From contig CP060220.1 in assembly GCA_023898385.1 (NCBI GenBank), positions 1,612,001-1,676,000 of the forward strand: 64,000 nucleotides of DNA. The letters are read 5' to 3'. A model generated the notes under the pieces. That model ran no database searches and was not told the origin of the DNA. It saw only the letters and a program-made list of their open reading frames with translations. Of the stretch, positions 25,046 to 34,843 are shown piece after piece (the stretch's first letter is position 1; each line of letters opens with the position of its first letter). Source of the DNA: Pseudobdellovibrionaceae bacterium. GTDB taxonomy: Bacteria > Bdellovibrionota > Bdellovibrionia > Bdellovibrionales > UBA1609. A program made the position numbers and the translations under genes.

Positions 25046-26269
25046 TCAGCCTCCCGCAGCACCGGCGAGTTTGAAAATGGGTAGATACATTGCCAATACA
25101 AGTACGGCAATAATGCCGCCGAGAACCACCATCATTAATGGTTCAATTAGGCTGGTCATGGCATCAGCAGTGGCTTCCACTTCGTCTTCGTAAAAATCGG
25201 CTACTTTTTCAAGCATCTGATCCATGTTACCAGTTTGCTCACCGATAAAAATCATCTGCGCCACCATGTCTGGGATATACTTTGATTTTCGAAGCGGCTC
25301 AGCCACAGTTCTACCACTGCTAATTGACTCTTTTGCGCCAAGAATTGTTGATTCAATCACATAGTTTTTTGCTGTGGAGGCAGCAATATCCAAAGAGTCA
25401 ATGATTCGAACACCCGCCCGTAACATGGTTGCTAGAGTTCTCGAAAACCGAGCAATAGCACCTTTTTGCACTAGCGCTCCCATTATAGGCATATCGATAA
25501 GCACTTTATCCAAAGTTTTTCGTCCGTCTTCTGTTTGGTAGTACTGCTTTAGTGCTATGGGGATAGCAATCATCACGGCAAGGTACAAATACCAATTCGA
25601 CCGAAAGTTATCACTGAGATCAATAACCATCTGGGTGAGCGCCGGCAACTCGCCACCGCTTGATTGAAACATCTGAACGAAGTTCGGAATCACAAACGTG
25701 AGAATCGCACCAATCACTATGATAGCCACCACAATAATCACCGCCGGATACATCATTGCACCCTTCACTTTGCCGCGAATTTTCACAGATTTTTCAATAT
25801 AAGTGGCCAGACGGTTTAAAATAGTATCCAGCACACCGCCTTCTTCCCCGGCTCGCACCAGGTTAACATACATACGGTCAAAAATCTTAGGATGCAGCGT
25901 GAGTGCATCGGCAAGGCGACGTCCCTTTTCAACTTCCCCCAGAATATCTTTTAATGCTGAATTCATTGCTGGGGTTCGACCAGGGCCAATCATCGCCTCA
26001 AGACTTTGCACAACTGGCACACCGGCACTAATCAAAACCGCGAACTGCCGGGTGAAAACCTGCAGCTCCTTTGGTGTGACGCCTTTGCCGCCAGTCTTTT
26101 TCCGCGAAGCAGCTGATATACCGACGGCCGTACCCTTTGGTATGATTTTTAATGGCACCAACTTCTGGGCACGAATCTTGACCTTTGCTTCCGCTTCATT
26201 GGCAGCTACAACCTCGCCCTTAACGAACTTTCCGTTTGCGGCCTTAGCTTGAAAAAGAAATGACGCCAC
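25046..26269 (-). CDS. pilC: Type IV pilus inner-membrane platform protein PilC
   Basis: Platform protein that links the cytoplasmic motors to the pilus. The 407-residue protein has the GspF/PilC layout: an N-terminal FQAKAANGKFVKGEV segment, two cytoplasmic T2SSF domains (each with the QLAVLISAGVP-like helix, here FTRQFAVLISAGVPVVQSLE and FSRTLATMLRAGVRIIDSL), and three membrane segments (about 168-190, 220-240 and the last 25 residues). It lies 15 bases after pilT and 6 before pilS. Confidence 0.95.
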   Translation of the reverse strand: MASFLFQAKAANGKFVKGEVVAANEAEAKVKIRAQKLVPLKIIPKGTAVGISAASRKKTGGKGVTPKELQVFTRQFAVLISAGVPVVQSLEAMIGPGRTPAMNSALKDILGEVEKGRRLADALTLHPKIFDRMYVNLVRAGEEGGVLDTILNRLATYIEKSVKIRGKVKGAMMYPAVIIVVAIIVIGAILTFVIPNFVQMFQSSGGELPALTQMVIDLSDNFRSNWYLYLAVMIAIPIALKQYYQTEDGRKTLDKVLIDMPIMGALVQKGAIARFSRTLATMLRAGVRIIDSLDIAASTAKNYVIESTILGAKESISSGRTVAEPLRKSKYIPDMVAQMIFIGEQTGNMDQMLEKVADFYEDEVEATADAMTSLIEPLMMVVLGGIIAVLVLAMYLPIFKLAGAAGG

Positions 26270-26284
26270 TTATTGCCCCCTCAA

Positions 26285-27355
26285 TTAAACGCCGGCCTTT
26301 TTCATTAACCCATCAAGCTCTTCCGGATCTGGTGAAAATGAAAATGCATCTTTAATTGTAATTCGCCTTTTTAAAGTAAGATTCAATAGCGATTGATTCA
26401 GGGTCTGCATGTGGCTTTTATTTTGCCCGACTTGCATCATACCGTAAACTTGATGCAGTTTATTTTCTCGAATGAGGTTTCGAATACTTGGATTCATTAC
26501 AAGAAGCTCACAAGCCACGGCTATTTGCGAATCCATTGAAGGAACAAGGCGTTGACTAATAATCGCATTGAGCACAAAACTCATTTGCACGCGAATTCTT
26601 TCTTGCTGGCCGGCCGGAAACGCGCTGACAATACGGCTGATCGTCTGCACAGCTGAATTCGTATGAAGCGTTCCAAAAACGAGATGTCCTGTTTCTGCAA
26701 TAGTTAAAGCAGACTCTATGGTCTCAAGATCTCGTAGCTCTCCTATGAGACAAACATCTGGATCTTGTCGTAAAATATATTTCAGGGCATCTTTAAAATT
26801 TTCAGTATCGGCACCAATTTCACGCTGGTTGATTATGCAGCTTTTATGTTCATGCACATATTCAATGGGGTCTTCAAGAGTAATAATATGGCCCCGCGTT
26901 TCTCGATTGATCTTGTCAATAATGGACGCAATAGTTGTGGACTTTCCGCTTCCGGTGGGGCCGGTGACCAAAACCAAACCGTGAGGAAAGTTAGCGATAT
27001 CTCGCACAGCCTTGGGCAGACCCAGTTCATCAATATTCGGAACCTGAAAGGGCACTCGCCTAAAGGCGCCTGAAACCTCTCCTCGCTTTTGAAAAAACAA
27101 GTTGGCTCGAAAACGGGCCATGTTTTTTACTTCAAAACTAAAATCTAACTCTTTTCGCTCTTCAAAGCGACTTCTCTGAGCATCTGTAAGTACCGAATAG
27201 CAAAGCCGTCGAACATCTTCGCCCGTTAAATCTGCAGACTTTACGCGCACCAATCGCCCGCCAACTCTAAGCGCCGGAGCAGAGCCCGCCACCAAATGCA
27301 AATCCGTTGCACCTTGCTTGACAGTTGCTTTCAACAACTGGTGCAAATTTATCAT
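26285..27355 (-). CDS. pilT: Pilus retraction ATPase PilT
   Basis: Hexameric ATPase that retracts type IV pili and drives twitching. The 356-residue protein shows the PAS-like N-domain (TDLHLVAGSAPALRVGG), Walker A GPTGSGKSTT, Asp box ITLEDPIEYVHEH, Walker B CLIGELRD, His box GHLVFGTLHTNSA, and the PilT-specific SIRNLIRENK near the C-terminus, which separates it from PilB. The gene starts inside the pilB stop (ATGA overlap). No pilU paralogue is adjacent. Confidence 0.96.
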   Translation of the reverse strand: MINLHQLLKATVKQGATDLHLVAGSAPALRVGGRLVRVKSADLTGEDVRRLCYSVLTDAQRSRFEERKELDFSFEVKNMARFRANLFFQKRGEVSGAFRRVPFQVPNIDELGLPKAVRDIANFPHGLVLVTGPTGSGKSTTIASIIDKINRETRGHIITLEDPIEYVHEHKSCIINQREIGADTENFKDALKYILRQDPDVCLIGELRDLETIESALTIAETGHLVFGTLHTNSAVQTISRIVSAFPAGQQERIRVQMSFVLNAIISQRLVPSMDSQIAVACELLVMNPSIRNLIRENKLHQVYGMMQVGQNKSHMQTLNQSLLNLTLKRRITIKDAFSFSPDPEELDGLMKKAGV

Positions 27356-29073
27356 TTCTCATCCCCGATGGTTACGTTCAACACTTCTTCAACACTCGTC
27401 ATGCCCGCTTTCAACTTCAACAACGCTGATCCTCGTAGTGTCACCATATTATCGTGAGCTACAGCATGACGCTTCAGTTCTAGGGGCGAAAGACCTTTAA
27501 AAATACCCTCTTTTACCGGAGTTGTTACTTTCAAAACTTCAAAAATCGCCATTCGACCTGCCAGACCCGTACCGTTACAATTGGGGCAACCTTCGCCGCG
27601 CTTTAGATCGTTATACTCATCCAGCTCGCTTTCCGGGACACCCATATCTAACAATACTTCAGGCGTCACAGAGTGATCAACAATACAGTATCCACATATT
27701 TTCTTAATGAGGCGCTGAGCTATAACAACCTTTGTCGCTTCGGCCACCATATAGTTGGGCACTCCCATATCAATGAGACGTGTCACCGTTGAAGTGGAAT
27801 CATTCGTGTGTAATGTGCTCACCACTAAGTGACCCGTTGAGGCCGCCTTAAAGGCAATAAGGGCTGTTTCAAGATCCCGAATCTCCCCCACCATAATCAC
27901 CTCGGGGTCTTGCCGCAAAAACGCTCTTAATGCCTCAGGAAACCCAAATCCAATGTCTGCATTGACCTGCACTTGGTTGATTCCATCCAAGTTAAACTCC
28001 ACCGGATCTTCTGCTGTTTGGATGTTTTTTTCTGGCTTATTTAACTCAGCCAATCCTGAATAAATAGTTGTTGTTTTACCACTTCCCGTGGGGCCGGTAA
28101 TTAACAACAATCCCTGCGGCATTTTTAATGCACTTTGAAAAACCTTAAGCTGTTCTTGCTCAAAACCAAGTTTAGTCAAGTCCACCTGCAAATTTGATTT
28201 ATCTAAAATCCGAAGTACGATTTTCTCACCAAATAAAACAGGCAAACTGTTCACACGAAAATCCACATCTTGACCATTTTTAAGACGTACTTTTAGGCGT
28301 CCATCCTGCGGGCGACGACGTTCTGCAATGTCCATTTTACTTAAAATTTTGATCCGACTAGAAATGGCATTAGCAATACCCGGAGGGGGTTGAGTTCGCT
28401 CTGTTAATACACCATCAATTCGATACCGAATTCTAAATCTTTTCTCGTAGGGCTCAATGTGAATATCCGATGCCCGCATTTTAATGGCTTCAGCCAACAT
28501 GGCATTTACAAAACTGACAATGGGGCTATTGTCACCCGTTTGGTCATCTATGAGTTCGGCCTGCGCCGATACCGAGGGCCCTGAAGCATCCGCTTCTTCA
28601 GATCCCACAAAGTCTGACATGATGTCATCGACAGTGGCCGTCGTGCTACCGTAGTATCTATTGATTGCATTTTTAATCGAAGTTTCTGAGGCGACGACCA
28701 CTTCAATTTTTAATCGAGTTAGTAAACTTAAATCGTCTTTTACAAAAATATTGCTGGGATCGGCAAACGCCACAACTAAACTTCGCCCCGATCGCTGTAC
28801 GGGTATCACCGTATTTTTTTTGCAAACATGTGCCGGAACTAAATTGATAACATCAGTGTCGATTTCAAAGTTATCAATATCGATGGTCGGTAAATTGTAT
28901 TGCTGCCCCATGAAGGCTGCGAGATCTTTTTCTTTGACATATCCAAGTTGCACGAGCGAAGTGCTCAATCGCCCACCGTGCTTTTTTTGCTCTTTACGAG
29001 CTTGTTCAAGCTGATCAATAGAAATTAAATTTTCTCGAACTAAGAGTTCGCCAAGGCCCTTCCTTGCTGCCAC
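27352..29073 (-). CDS. pilB: Pilus extension ATPase PilB
   Basis: ATPase that powers pilus assembly. The 573-residue protein has the N-terminal T2SSE domain (about 1-145), Walker A GPTGSGKTTT, Asp box TAEDPVEFNLDG, Walker B IMVGEIRD, His box GHLVVSTLHTNDS, and the zinc module CGYC plus CPNCNGTG. Start is GTG after a GGGGAG site with a short 3-base spacing. It is the first gene of the pilB-pilT-pilC-pilS-pilR cluster; a small hairpin (GGAGA/TCTCC) lies in the leader. No pilin gene or pilM-Q genes are in the window. Confidence 0.96.
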   Translation of the reverse strand: MAARKGLGELLVRENLISIDQLEQARKEQKKHGGRLSTSLVQLGYVKEKDLAAFMGQQYNLPTIDIDNFEIDTDVINLVPAHVCKKNTVIPVQRSGRSLVVAFADPSNIFVKDDLSLLTRLKIEVVVASETSIKNAINRYYGSTTATVDDIMSDFVGSEEADASGPSVSAQAELIDDQTGDNSPIVSFVNAMLAEAIKMRASDIHIEPYEKRFRIRYRIDGVLTERTQPPPGIANAISSRIKILSKMDIAERRRPQDGRLKVRLKNGQDVDFRVNSLPVLFGEKIVLRILDKSNLQVDLTKLGFEQEQLKVFQSALKMPQGLLLITGPTGSGKTTTIYSGLAELNKPEKNIQTAEDPVEFNLDGINQVQVNADIGFGFPEALRAFLRQDPEVIMVGEIRDLETALIAFKAASTGHLVVSTLHTNDSTSTVTRLIDMGVPNYMVAEATKVVIAQRLIKKICGYCIVDHSVTPEVLLDMGVPESELDEYNDLKRGEGCPNCNGTGLAGRMAIFEVLKVTTPVKEGIFKGLSPLELKRHAVAHDNMVTLRGSALLKLKAGMTSVEEVLNVTIGDEK

Positions 29074-29182
29074 GGTCTCCCCTTTTTATCTTAGTTATTT
29101 AAAATACTTGGAGATCAGTCTCCACCCCACTAGATTACCCTTGGGTGACATTTTTTGTAACTAGACTTCGGTCGCGGTTTAT

Positions 29183-30010
29183 TCAAATTAATGCTTGTTT
29201 CAGAAGTTCTTCATACTCGGTATGGTCCAGCTTCAGGTCCAAGTACCAATCCGCCCACAAGACATCTGCCCAGCTCGCCACCTGATACCCACAAACCACC
29301 GTGGCTTGAATGCCGAGAGCTTCTTTTATCAAAGGTGTTTCTGGCGGTGAAAGCACCAAGTCCATCGCTACTCCCGGCCTCTGTAGAAAATTAAAGTAAT
29401 ACAATTCGTTCAGCACATCGTTCTCTGGAGAAAACGGCGTGGTATTAATCACTATTCCATTGGTACCGGGTAATAAAATGAGCTGATCTTTGGGCACAAA
29501 ATTAAATTTTACATCAAAGTACTTGCGCTTTACGTCTCCAATTAAATCCTGCGCCTGTTCATCAAACTGATTTGATATATTAACGGTTTTAAAACCCATT
29601 TTTACAATAGCGCCAACTGCCGCTCGCGCACTGGCACCCGCGCCCACAATTAACGCTTCACTTGAAATATTAAGCTTAGTACCAATTTCACTGAGTTCCC
29701 TTTGCAGTGCCGGAAAGGTCACATTGGCCAGCCACCACTCGCCGTCCACTTTAACAATGGTATCCGCCGCCCCTAAATGCCTGACATCAGCGGTATTTTT
29801 TTTAAAGTACTGCATCACAACGCTTCCAAGTCCACGCCCAATTCGTATGATGTCATAGGTTTGCATGGCACTAGTCAGTTCGTCTTCGAATCCTGCGGGG
29901 GTCGTATCGACAAATGCGAGGCTATTTTCAAACCCCTTAGCATTGAGGTGGTCGCTAAGAAACTGAAGCCGTTTTGTTGAAGGATAGGCAGAAATTTCAA
30001 CCCATTTCAT
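29183..30010 (-). CDS. Shikimate dehydrogenase-like protein, probably non-catalytic
   Basis: Resembles AroE in the second half: a Rossmann fold with VGAGASARAAVGAI, INTTPFSP, and VAMDLVLSPPETPLI, plus a GAADTIVKVDGEWW stretch parallel to AroE GAVNTxV. The N-terminal substrate domain lacks the SxS shikimate-binding motif and the NVTxPxK catalytic lysine (the region reads IIRIGRGLGSVV). So it is probably not a working shikimate dehydrogenase; it may use another substrate or be a scaffold. The 275-residue length is normal. It overlaps ribF by 4 bases (ATGA) and is cotranscribed with it. Confidence 0.7.
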   Translation of the reverse strand: MKWVEISAYPSTKRLQFLSDHLNAKGFENSLAFVDTTPAGFEDELTSAMQTYDIIRIGRGLGSVVMQYFKKNTADVRHLGAADTIVKVDGEWWLANVTFPALQRELSEIGTKLNISSEALIVGAGASARAAVGAIVKMGFKTVNISNQFDEQAQDLIGDVKRKYFDVKFNFVPKDQLILLPGTNGIVINTTPFSPENDVLNELYYFNFLQRPGVAMDLVLSPPETPLIKEALGIQATVVCGYQVASWADVLWADWYLDLKLDHTEYEELLKQALI

Positions 30011-30948
30011 AGTGTCTTTAACAACTCCCTGGCCACCTCAATGTCGCCTTCAATTTGTTGCATAAGCGCTTCCACAGAGGAAAATTTTTTTTCTTCTCTT
30101 AAGAAAGAGTAAAACATGATCTTCACAGTTTTCCCATAAAGATTCATATCTTTATCTAAAATATGAGTCTCAATAGACAATGGTTGCAAATTTTCAGACG
30201 TCTGAAAGGTGGGATTGATTCCGATGTTGGTCACTGACGGATAGCACTGATCACCGAAGCAAAGTTTCGTGGCATACACGCCCGAACGCGGTGACAATGT
30301 ATGATTTGACGGAACAATATTGGCCGTAGGAAACCCGAGTGATCGCCCTCTTTGAGCACCGGATGTCACATCGCCCACCACATAAAAAGGCCGCCCCAAC
30401 AATCTGGATGCCTCCGCCACTTCGCCTCTCACTAGGGCCTGCCGAATTCGGCTGCTTGAAACAGCCTCACCATCTAACGTCACAGAAGGCACAACCCGCA
30501 CATCTACCCCCAATGGGGTCCCAAATTTGGTCAGGGCACCGACGTCACCCGAACGATCTCGGCCGAAGGCAAAATCCGGCCCCACGACGATTTGTTTTGG
30601 CTGAAGCTTTGCCCAAAGAGACTCTTCAAAAAACCTCTCGGCGGCCTGTCGCGCAAACTCATGGGTGAACGGCTCAACAACCAAAACGTCCACCCCCAAT
30701 TCGGGCAACACATTTTTTAGATCATCTATGGCAAAAAGCCTGCGAAAGGGCCTATCCGGCGCCAAAACCTGAATAGGATGGGGGTCAAAGGTAAAAACCA
30801 CCGCCGGCACTCCAAGGCTTCTGGCCGAAGCCACAGCCTTTGAAATAAGCTCCCGGTGCCCCAAATGAACCCCATCAAAATTGCCAAGGGTGACCACTGA
30901 CCCCGGAATCGGGGTTTTTATGCTTTGAGTTCCATTAAATGTTTGCAT
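30007..30948 (-). CDS. ribF: Bifunctional riboflavin kinase / FAD synthetase
   Basis: Makes FMN from riboflavin and FAD from FMN. The 313-residue protein has the N-terminal adenylyltransferase with LGNFDGVHLGH, TFDPHPIQVL, VVGPDFAFGRDRSG and SSSRIRQAL, then the C-terminal kinase domain with GRSLGFPTANI and SGVYATKL. A frame extension of 12 codons begins with TTG, but the ATG before QTFNGTQ fits family length better; neither has a strong ribosome binding site. The AroE-like gene is coupled downstream. Confidence 0.93.
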   Translation of the reverse strand: MQTFNGTQSIKTPIPGSVVTLGNFDGVHLGHRELISKAVASARSLGVPAVVFTFDPHPIQVLAPDRPFRRLFAIDDLKNVLPELGVDVLVVEPFTHEFARQAAERFFEESLWAKLQPKQIVVGPDFAFGRDRSGDVGALTKFGTPLGVDVRVVPSVTLDGEAVSSSRIRQALVRGEVAEASRLLGRPFYVVGDVTSGAQRGRSLGFPTANIVPSNHTLSPRSGVYATKLCFGDQCYPSVTNIGINPTFQTSENLQPLSIETHILDKDMNLYGKTVKIMFYSFLREEKKFSSVEALMQQIEGDIEVARELLKTL

Positions 30949-31019
30949 GTGGCGGTAAAATACCAAGTTTTTCGCTCTAACCAATTGAATTCTTTATGAC
31001 TTTTTGATACGTAGCGTTA

Positions 31020-32906
31020 GTGAAAACTCTCAAACAACAGCTTCTACGCTCGATCGAGCAACTCAAGGCCCTTGTTGGCAGAAAAAAAGACCTTTGGCTT
31101 CGTGCCGGTCTTTGCTTGGCCACGGGCTTAGCGCTCGTCATGGCCGAACACGATGACGGTTATGATTTGCGCTTTCAACTGCGCGGACCACAAAAAATAG
31201 ATAACAACATTTTATTAATTTCAGTGCCGCAGGATGATTGGCTCAACTTACTTGGCCGCAAACAATCTTGGATTCGACCGCTTCGTGAATTGGTTCAGTT
31301 GAGCGATAGCTTTTATTGGGAGCCCGATCTTTGGCACCATTTTTTAGAAACTTTGCTCGCACAAGACCCAAAAGCCATTGGGATATCTTTTTACTTTGGC
31401 AATGAGACCCGCGAAACTTACACAGAAACCTATCACAGTGAGGTCTTCGATAACCCCCGAGTGATTTGGGCCTCCCGCCTAGATCGCGACGGCCGCCTTT
31501 TGTATTCAGCGTTTTCAGGATCCCTCGGACAGGGCACGGGCCTCAATGAGTTGATGACTGATAACGATGGCGTATTTCGACGGTTTGTCTCTCCCCTGGT
31601 GCAAATCAGACACTTAGCTCTTCGCCTCACCGATTTAGTTAGCCCCGCCCAAGACTCTACTACGCCATGGCTTGCGGGCGTGGAGCGGGTTATAAACTTT
31701 CGTGGCCCGCGCGGAACCTACCCCCAACTCACCATTCAGCAGATCATTGACGGCGACTTCTCCGTTGAACAACTGCGCGGAAAAATCATTCTCATTGGGG
31801 GCACAAATGATGAAGATCACCAGCTTCTTACCCCACTAGGAAAAATGTCTGACACCGAAGCCTTAGCCAATATAGTCGATAGCTTAAAAAATGACCGATG
31901 GATTGAACGCCTGCCCCTTGAGTGGTCGTTGATTTTGTTGTTTGCCATTCTTTTGCTCAGTATTCGCATTATGAACTCTTATCCGCAGTCAGTGGCACTG
32001 GTGCTGTTTTTTTGGCTGGGCATGGCTTTTACGGTTTTTTCAGTTTGGCTTTTTGACACTTATAATTTCTGGATCCCAACCACCCCGGTGCTGGTTCAAT
32101 TGGGTGTGACTTATATTGTGTTTTTGAGCTACCAATTGACTGTTTCTGACTATGAAAAATGGCAATTGGAACTGGAGACGAACAAGCTTCTCGAAGTGGA
32201 ACAATTAAAACAAAACTTTGTTAGCCTCTTTAGCCATGACCTAAAGACGCCCCTTGCAAAAATTCAAGCCATTTGTGACCGCCTCCTCTCGCAGCCCCTA
32301 GATACAAAAATTGGCCAAGACATTCAGAGTTTGAGAGACGAAAGCGTTGAACTACACCACTATATTCAGAATATTTTGAAGCTCAGTCGTGTTGAAGCCC
32401 GGGAATTTCGCCTCAATCGTAACGCAGAAGACCTTAACGAGATTGTCGAAACGGTCAGCCAAAAGCTTGCGCCGCTTGCTGCTGCAAAGTCGATTACCCT
32501 GCAACTTCGCCTGGAGCCCTTATTTCTCATTGATATTGATGGGCAATTATTGCTAGAGGTCATCTTGAATCTTGTTGAGAATGCGATTAAGTACACGCCT
32601 GAAGATGGTCATGTGATTATTTCAACTTCAGAGGTGGATCAGCAAGTGGTCCTTGTGGTTGAAGACGACGGCCCAGGAATCCCAGAAAGGGAGCAAAACC
32701 GAGTCTTTGAAAAATTCTATCGAACATCCCGCGAGGTGGATACCACAAAGGGTTCGGGATTGGGCTTATACCTAGTTAAATTTTTTGTAGAATTGCATGG
32801 TGGATCTGTGTTTTTAGAATGCCCCGAAACAGGTGGCACAAAAATTGGCTTTAGCTTACCCGTAGATGTGGAAGCTGAAGAAAAGGAGCAGTTTGATGAG
32901 CAATAA
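31020..32906 (+). CDS. CHASE2-domain sensor histidine kinase
   Basis: A 628-residue membrane kinase. An N-terminal anchor (LCLATGLALVMA) precedes an extracytoplasmic CHASE2 domain (about 45-300, with FYWEPDLW, IGISFYFG, INFRGPRG, LRGKIILIGGT). Three membrane segments follow (about 303-375), then a coiled coil, the HisKA box SHDLKTPLAKI with His406, and an ATPase domain with NLVENAIKYTP, VEDDGPGIP and GSGLGLYLVKF. CHASE2 senses unknown external signals. Start is GTG. The stop overlaps the next gene by 11 bases, so kinase and NtrC-type regulator form a cognate pair. Confidence 0.93.
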   Translation: MKTLKQQLLRSIEQLKALVGRKKDLWLRAGLCLATGLALVMAEHDDGYDLRFQLRGPQKIDNNILLISVPQDDWLNLLGRKQSWIRPLRELVQLSDSFYWEPDLWHHFLETLLAQDPKAIGISFYFGNETRETYTETYHSEVFDNPRVIWASRLDRDGRLLYSAFSGSLGQGTGLNELMTDNDGVFRRFVSPLVQIRHLALRLTDLVSPAQDSTTPWLAGVERVINFRGPRGTYPQLTIQQIIDGDFSVEQLRGKIILIGGTNDEDHQLLTPLGKMSDTEALANIVDSLKNDRWIERLPLEWSLILLFAILLLSIRIMNSYPQSVALVLFFWLGMAFTVFSVWLFDTYNFWIPTTPVLVQLGVTYIVFLSYQLTVSDYEKWQLELETNKLLEVEQLKQNFVSLFSHDLKTPLAKIQAICDRLLSQPLDTKIGQDIQSLRDESVELHHYIQNILKLSRVEAREFRLNRNAEDLNEIVETVSQKLAPLAAAKSITLQLRLEPLFLIDIDGQLLLEVILNLVENAIKYTPEDGHVIISTSEVDQQVVLVVEDDGPGIPEREQNRVFEKFYRTSREVDTTKGSGLGLYLVKFFVELHGGSVFLECPETGGTKIGFSLPVDVEAEEKEQFDEQ

Positions 32907-34311
32907 GCTTAGTGTGTTAATCGTGGATGATGAAGAGCAACTTCGAAAGAGCGTGGCTTCAATCTTGATTTCCACACTGCCAGAATATGAATTTGAAATT
33001 GTTGAGGCCGAAAATGGACGTAGAGCCCTTGAGGCCACTCAACAGAAAAGTTTTGATTTGGTTCTAATGGACGTCAGAATGCCCGAAATGAGCGGCCTTG
33101 AGGCCCTTGAGAAAATTAAAGAAACAGATCCAAGAATCTTTGTGGTGATAATGACCGCGCACAGTAACCTCAATGATGCTGTGACAGCCATTAAATATGG
33201 CGCCTATGACTATCTTGAAAAGCCGGTTGAACCAGAGAAGCTCACAGAATTAGTAAAGCGGGCCCTTGAGACTCGGCAAATGGTGTCTGATCTTGCGATA
33301 TCAAACCCGATTTTTGATGACGACATTGACAGTGAATTTGTCGGTTCATCGCAAAAAATGCGCGACATTTTCCAGCTCATCAATAAACTTTCACAAGTAG
33401 ATACCACAGTTTTAATTCGCGGTGAAAATGGTACTGGCAAGGAGCTAGTTGCAAAAGCGATTCACTACAATAGCCCGAGAAAACATGGAAAATTTGTCGC
33501 CATCAACTGTGGAGCAATTCCAGAAAATCTGCTTGAAAGTGAACTCTTTGGACACGAAAAAGGAGCTTTTACGGGTGCTCATGAACGAAAAATTGGTAAA
33601 TTTCAGCTGGCAAATAATGGAACTATTTTTCTGGACGAAGTGGGCGAACTTCGACCGGAGATGCAGGTAAAACTACTCAGAGTTCTGCAAGAACGAAAGT
33701 TTATGCCTGTAGGAAGTAATCGAGAAGTCAAAACCAACGCTCGCGTTGTGGCGGCAACTAATCAAAATTTGGAGAAAATGATTGAAGAGGGAACTTTTCG
33801 AGAAGACTTCTTCTATCGCCTTAATGTGATGCCTATTTTTATGCCGCCCCTTCGAGACCGCCTGGATGACCTCGATGGTTTGGCACAATATTTTGTAAAG
33901 AAATTTGCCAAACTACAGACTTCTGTCATTCGGGGAATCGACTCCGATGCCCTAGATGCTCTTAAACGCTACGATTGGCCTGGAAACATTCGCGAGCTTG
34001 AAAACACCATCGAACGAGCCTTTATTATGGAATCATCGTCGAGCATAACCCTCTCTAGCCTGCCAGAGGCCATTCAAGATAAAGCCAAAGACAAGGTGAA
34101 AATAGATATTCCAAAAGAATATTCAGGTCCCATGGATTTTGATCGATTTAAGGAAGTCACAGAAAAAGAATTTATTGAAAATGCTTTGCGGGCCAATCAG
34201 GGTCGAATCAATAAGACCGTGGCCCATGCCAATATCCCAAAAAACACATTGCTTCGTAAGATTAAAAAATACGGCATCGATGTGAAGCAGTTTGTTACTG
34301 GACGAGAGTAG
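32896..34311 (+). CDS. NtrC-type sigma-54 response regulator
   Basis: A 471-residue activator. Receiver with Asp59 (LVLMDVRMPEMSG) and Lys in YLEKPVE; AAA+ domain with Walker A GENGTGKE, intact GAFTGA loop, Walker B GTIFLDEVGELR and WPGNIRELENT; C-terminal Fis-type helix-turn-helix (INKTVAHANIPKNTLLRKI). The chosen ATG follows AAAAGGAG, a near-ideal site, inside the kinase gene; the frame opens ten codons earlier. It is the cognate regulator of the CHASE2 kinase by overlap. Targets unknown. Confidence 0.94.
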   Translation: MSNKLSVLIVDDEEQLRKSVASILISTLPEYEFEIVEAENGRRALEATQQKSFDLVLMDVRMPEMSGLEALEKIKETDPRIFVVIMTAHSNLNDAVTAIKYGAYDYLEKPVEPEKLTELVKRALETRQMVSDLAISNPIFDDDIDSEFVGSSQKMRDIFQLINKLSQVDTTVLIRGENGTGKELVAKAIHYNSPRKHGKFVAINCGAIPENLLESELFGHEKGAFTGAHERKIGKFQLANNGTIFLDEVGELRPEMQVKLLRVLQERKFMPVGSNREVKTNARVVAATNQNLEKMIEEGTFREDFFYRLNVMPIFMPPLRDRLDDLDGLAQYFVKKFAKLQTSVIRGIDSDALDALKRYDWPGNIRELENTIERAFIMESSSSITLSSLPEAIQDKAKDKVKIDIPKEYSGPMDFDRFKEVTEKEFIENALRANQGRINKTVAHANIPKNTLLRKIKKYGIDVKQFVTGRE

Positions 34312-34354
34312 AGGCTCCAACGATCCCACCCGACCGCCCCTGCGGCCAAACACG

Positions 34355-34395
34355 ATCCAAATGAAATTTCTCATTGGCAGGAATTTCATTTGGAT
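34355..34395. promoter_or_regulatory. 14-bp inverted repeat between the NtrC-type and CheY-like genes
   Basis: ATCCAAATGAAATT and its perfect complement are separated by 13 bases. The stem is AT rich and no T-run follows, so it is either a weak terminator of the kinase-regulator operon or an operator before the CheY-like gene, whose ATG lies about 35 bases downstream. Confidence 0.4.
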
Positions 34396-34429
34396 TGTAT
34401 GATGATCAGATAGACCCGGGGGGGAGATA

Positions 34430-34843
34430 ATGTTTCCACAAGATTCTAAAATATTGGTTGTTGAAGACTCTGAGTCACTCCTTCGACTGATCGGCGAAAT
34501 TTTAAACGCAGAAGGCTATGGCAATGTACACTTGGCTAAAGACGGCAGCGAAGCCATTGGCCAACTGACTATGGCGGCCAAGGTTGGCGAGCCATTTAAC
34601 CTGGTTATTACTGATATCACCATGCCCAACTTAGGCGGTATGGAACTCTTGGACGCTTGTCGAGAATCTAATAATCTTAAAAACACACCCTTTATGATGA
34701 TCACCTCAGACAATTCAAAAAACACCGTGGTTCAAGCCGTCATCAAAGGCGTGATTGGCTACATCGTGAAACCCATTGAGCGTGAAGACTTTATGAACAA
34801 AATGCGAGAAGCCTATGAACGCCTGATGGGTTCAGTGGGATAA
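34430..34843 (+). CDS. CheY-like single-domain response regulator
   Basis: A 137-residue stand-alone receiver. It has the acidic pair in VVEDSES, phospho-acceptor Asp62 (VITDITMPN), Thr/Ser in MMITSDNS and Lys in YIVKPIER. There is no output domain. GGGGGAG lies 5 bases before the ATG, so expression is probably high. It could relay in a phosphorelay with the upstream kinase, or act on motility; the motility link is not shown, since no chemotaxis gene is present. Its 3' end overlaps a convergent gene by 12 bases. Confidence 0.9.
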   Translation: MFPQDSKILVVEDSESLLRLIGEILNAEGYGNVHLAKDGSEAIGQLTMAAKVGEPFNLVITDITMPNLGGMELLDACRESNNLKNTPFMMITSDNSKNTVVQAVIKGVIGYIVKPIEREDFMNKMREAYERLMGSVG

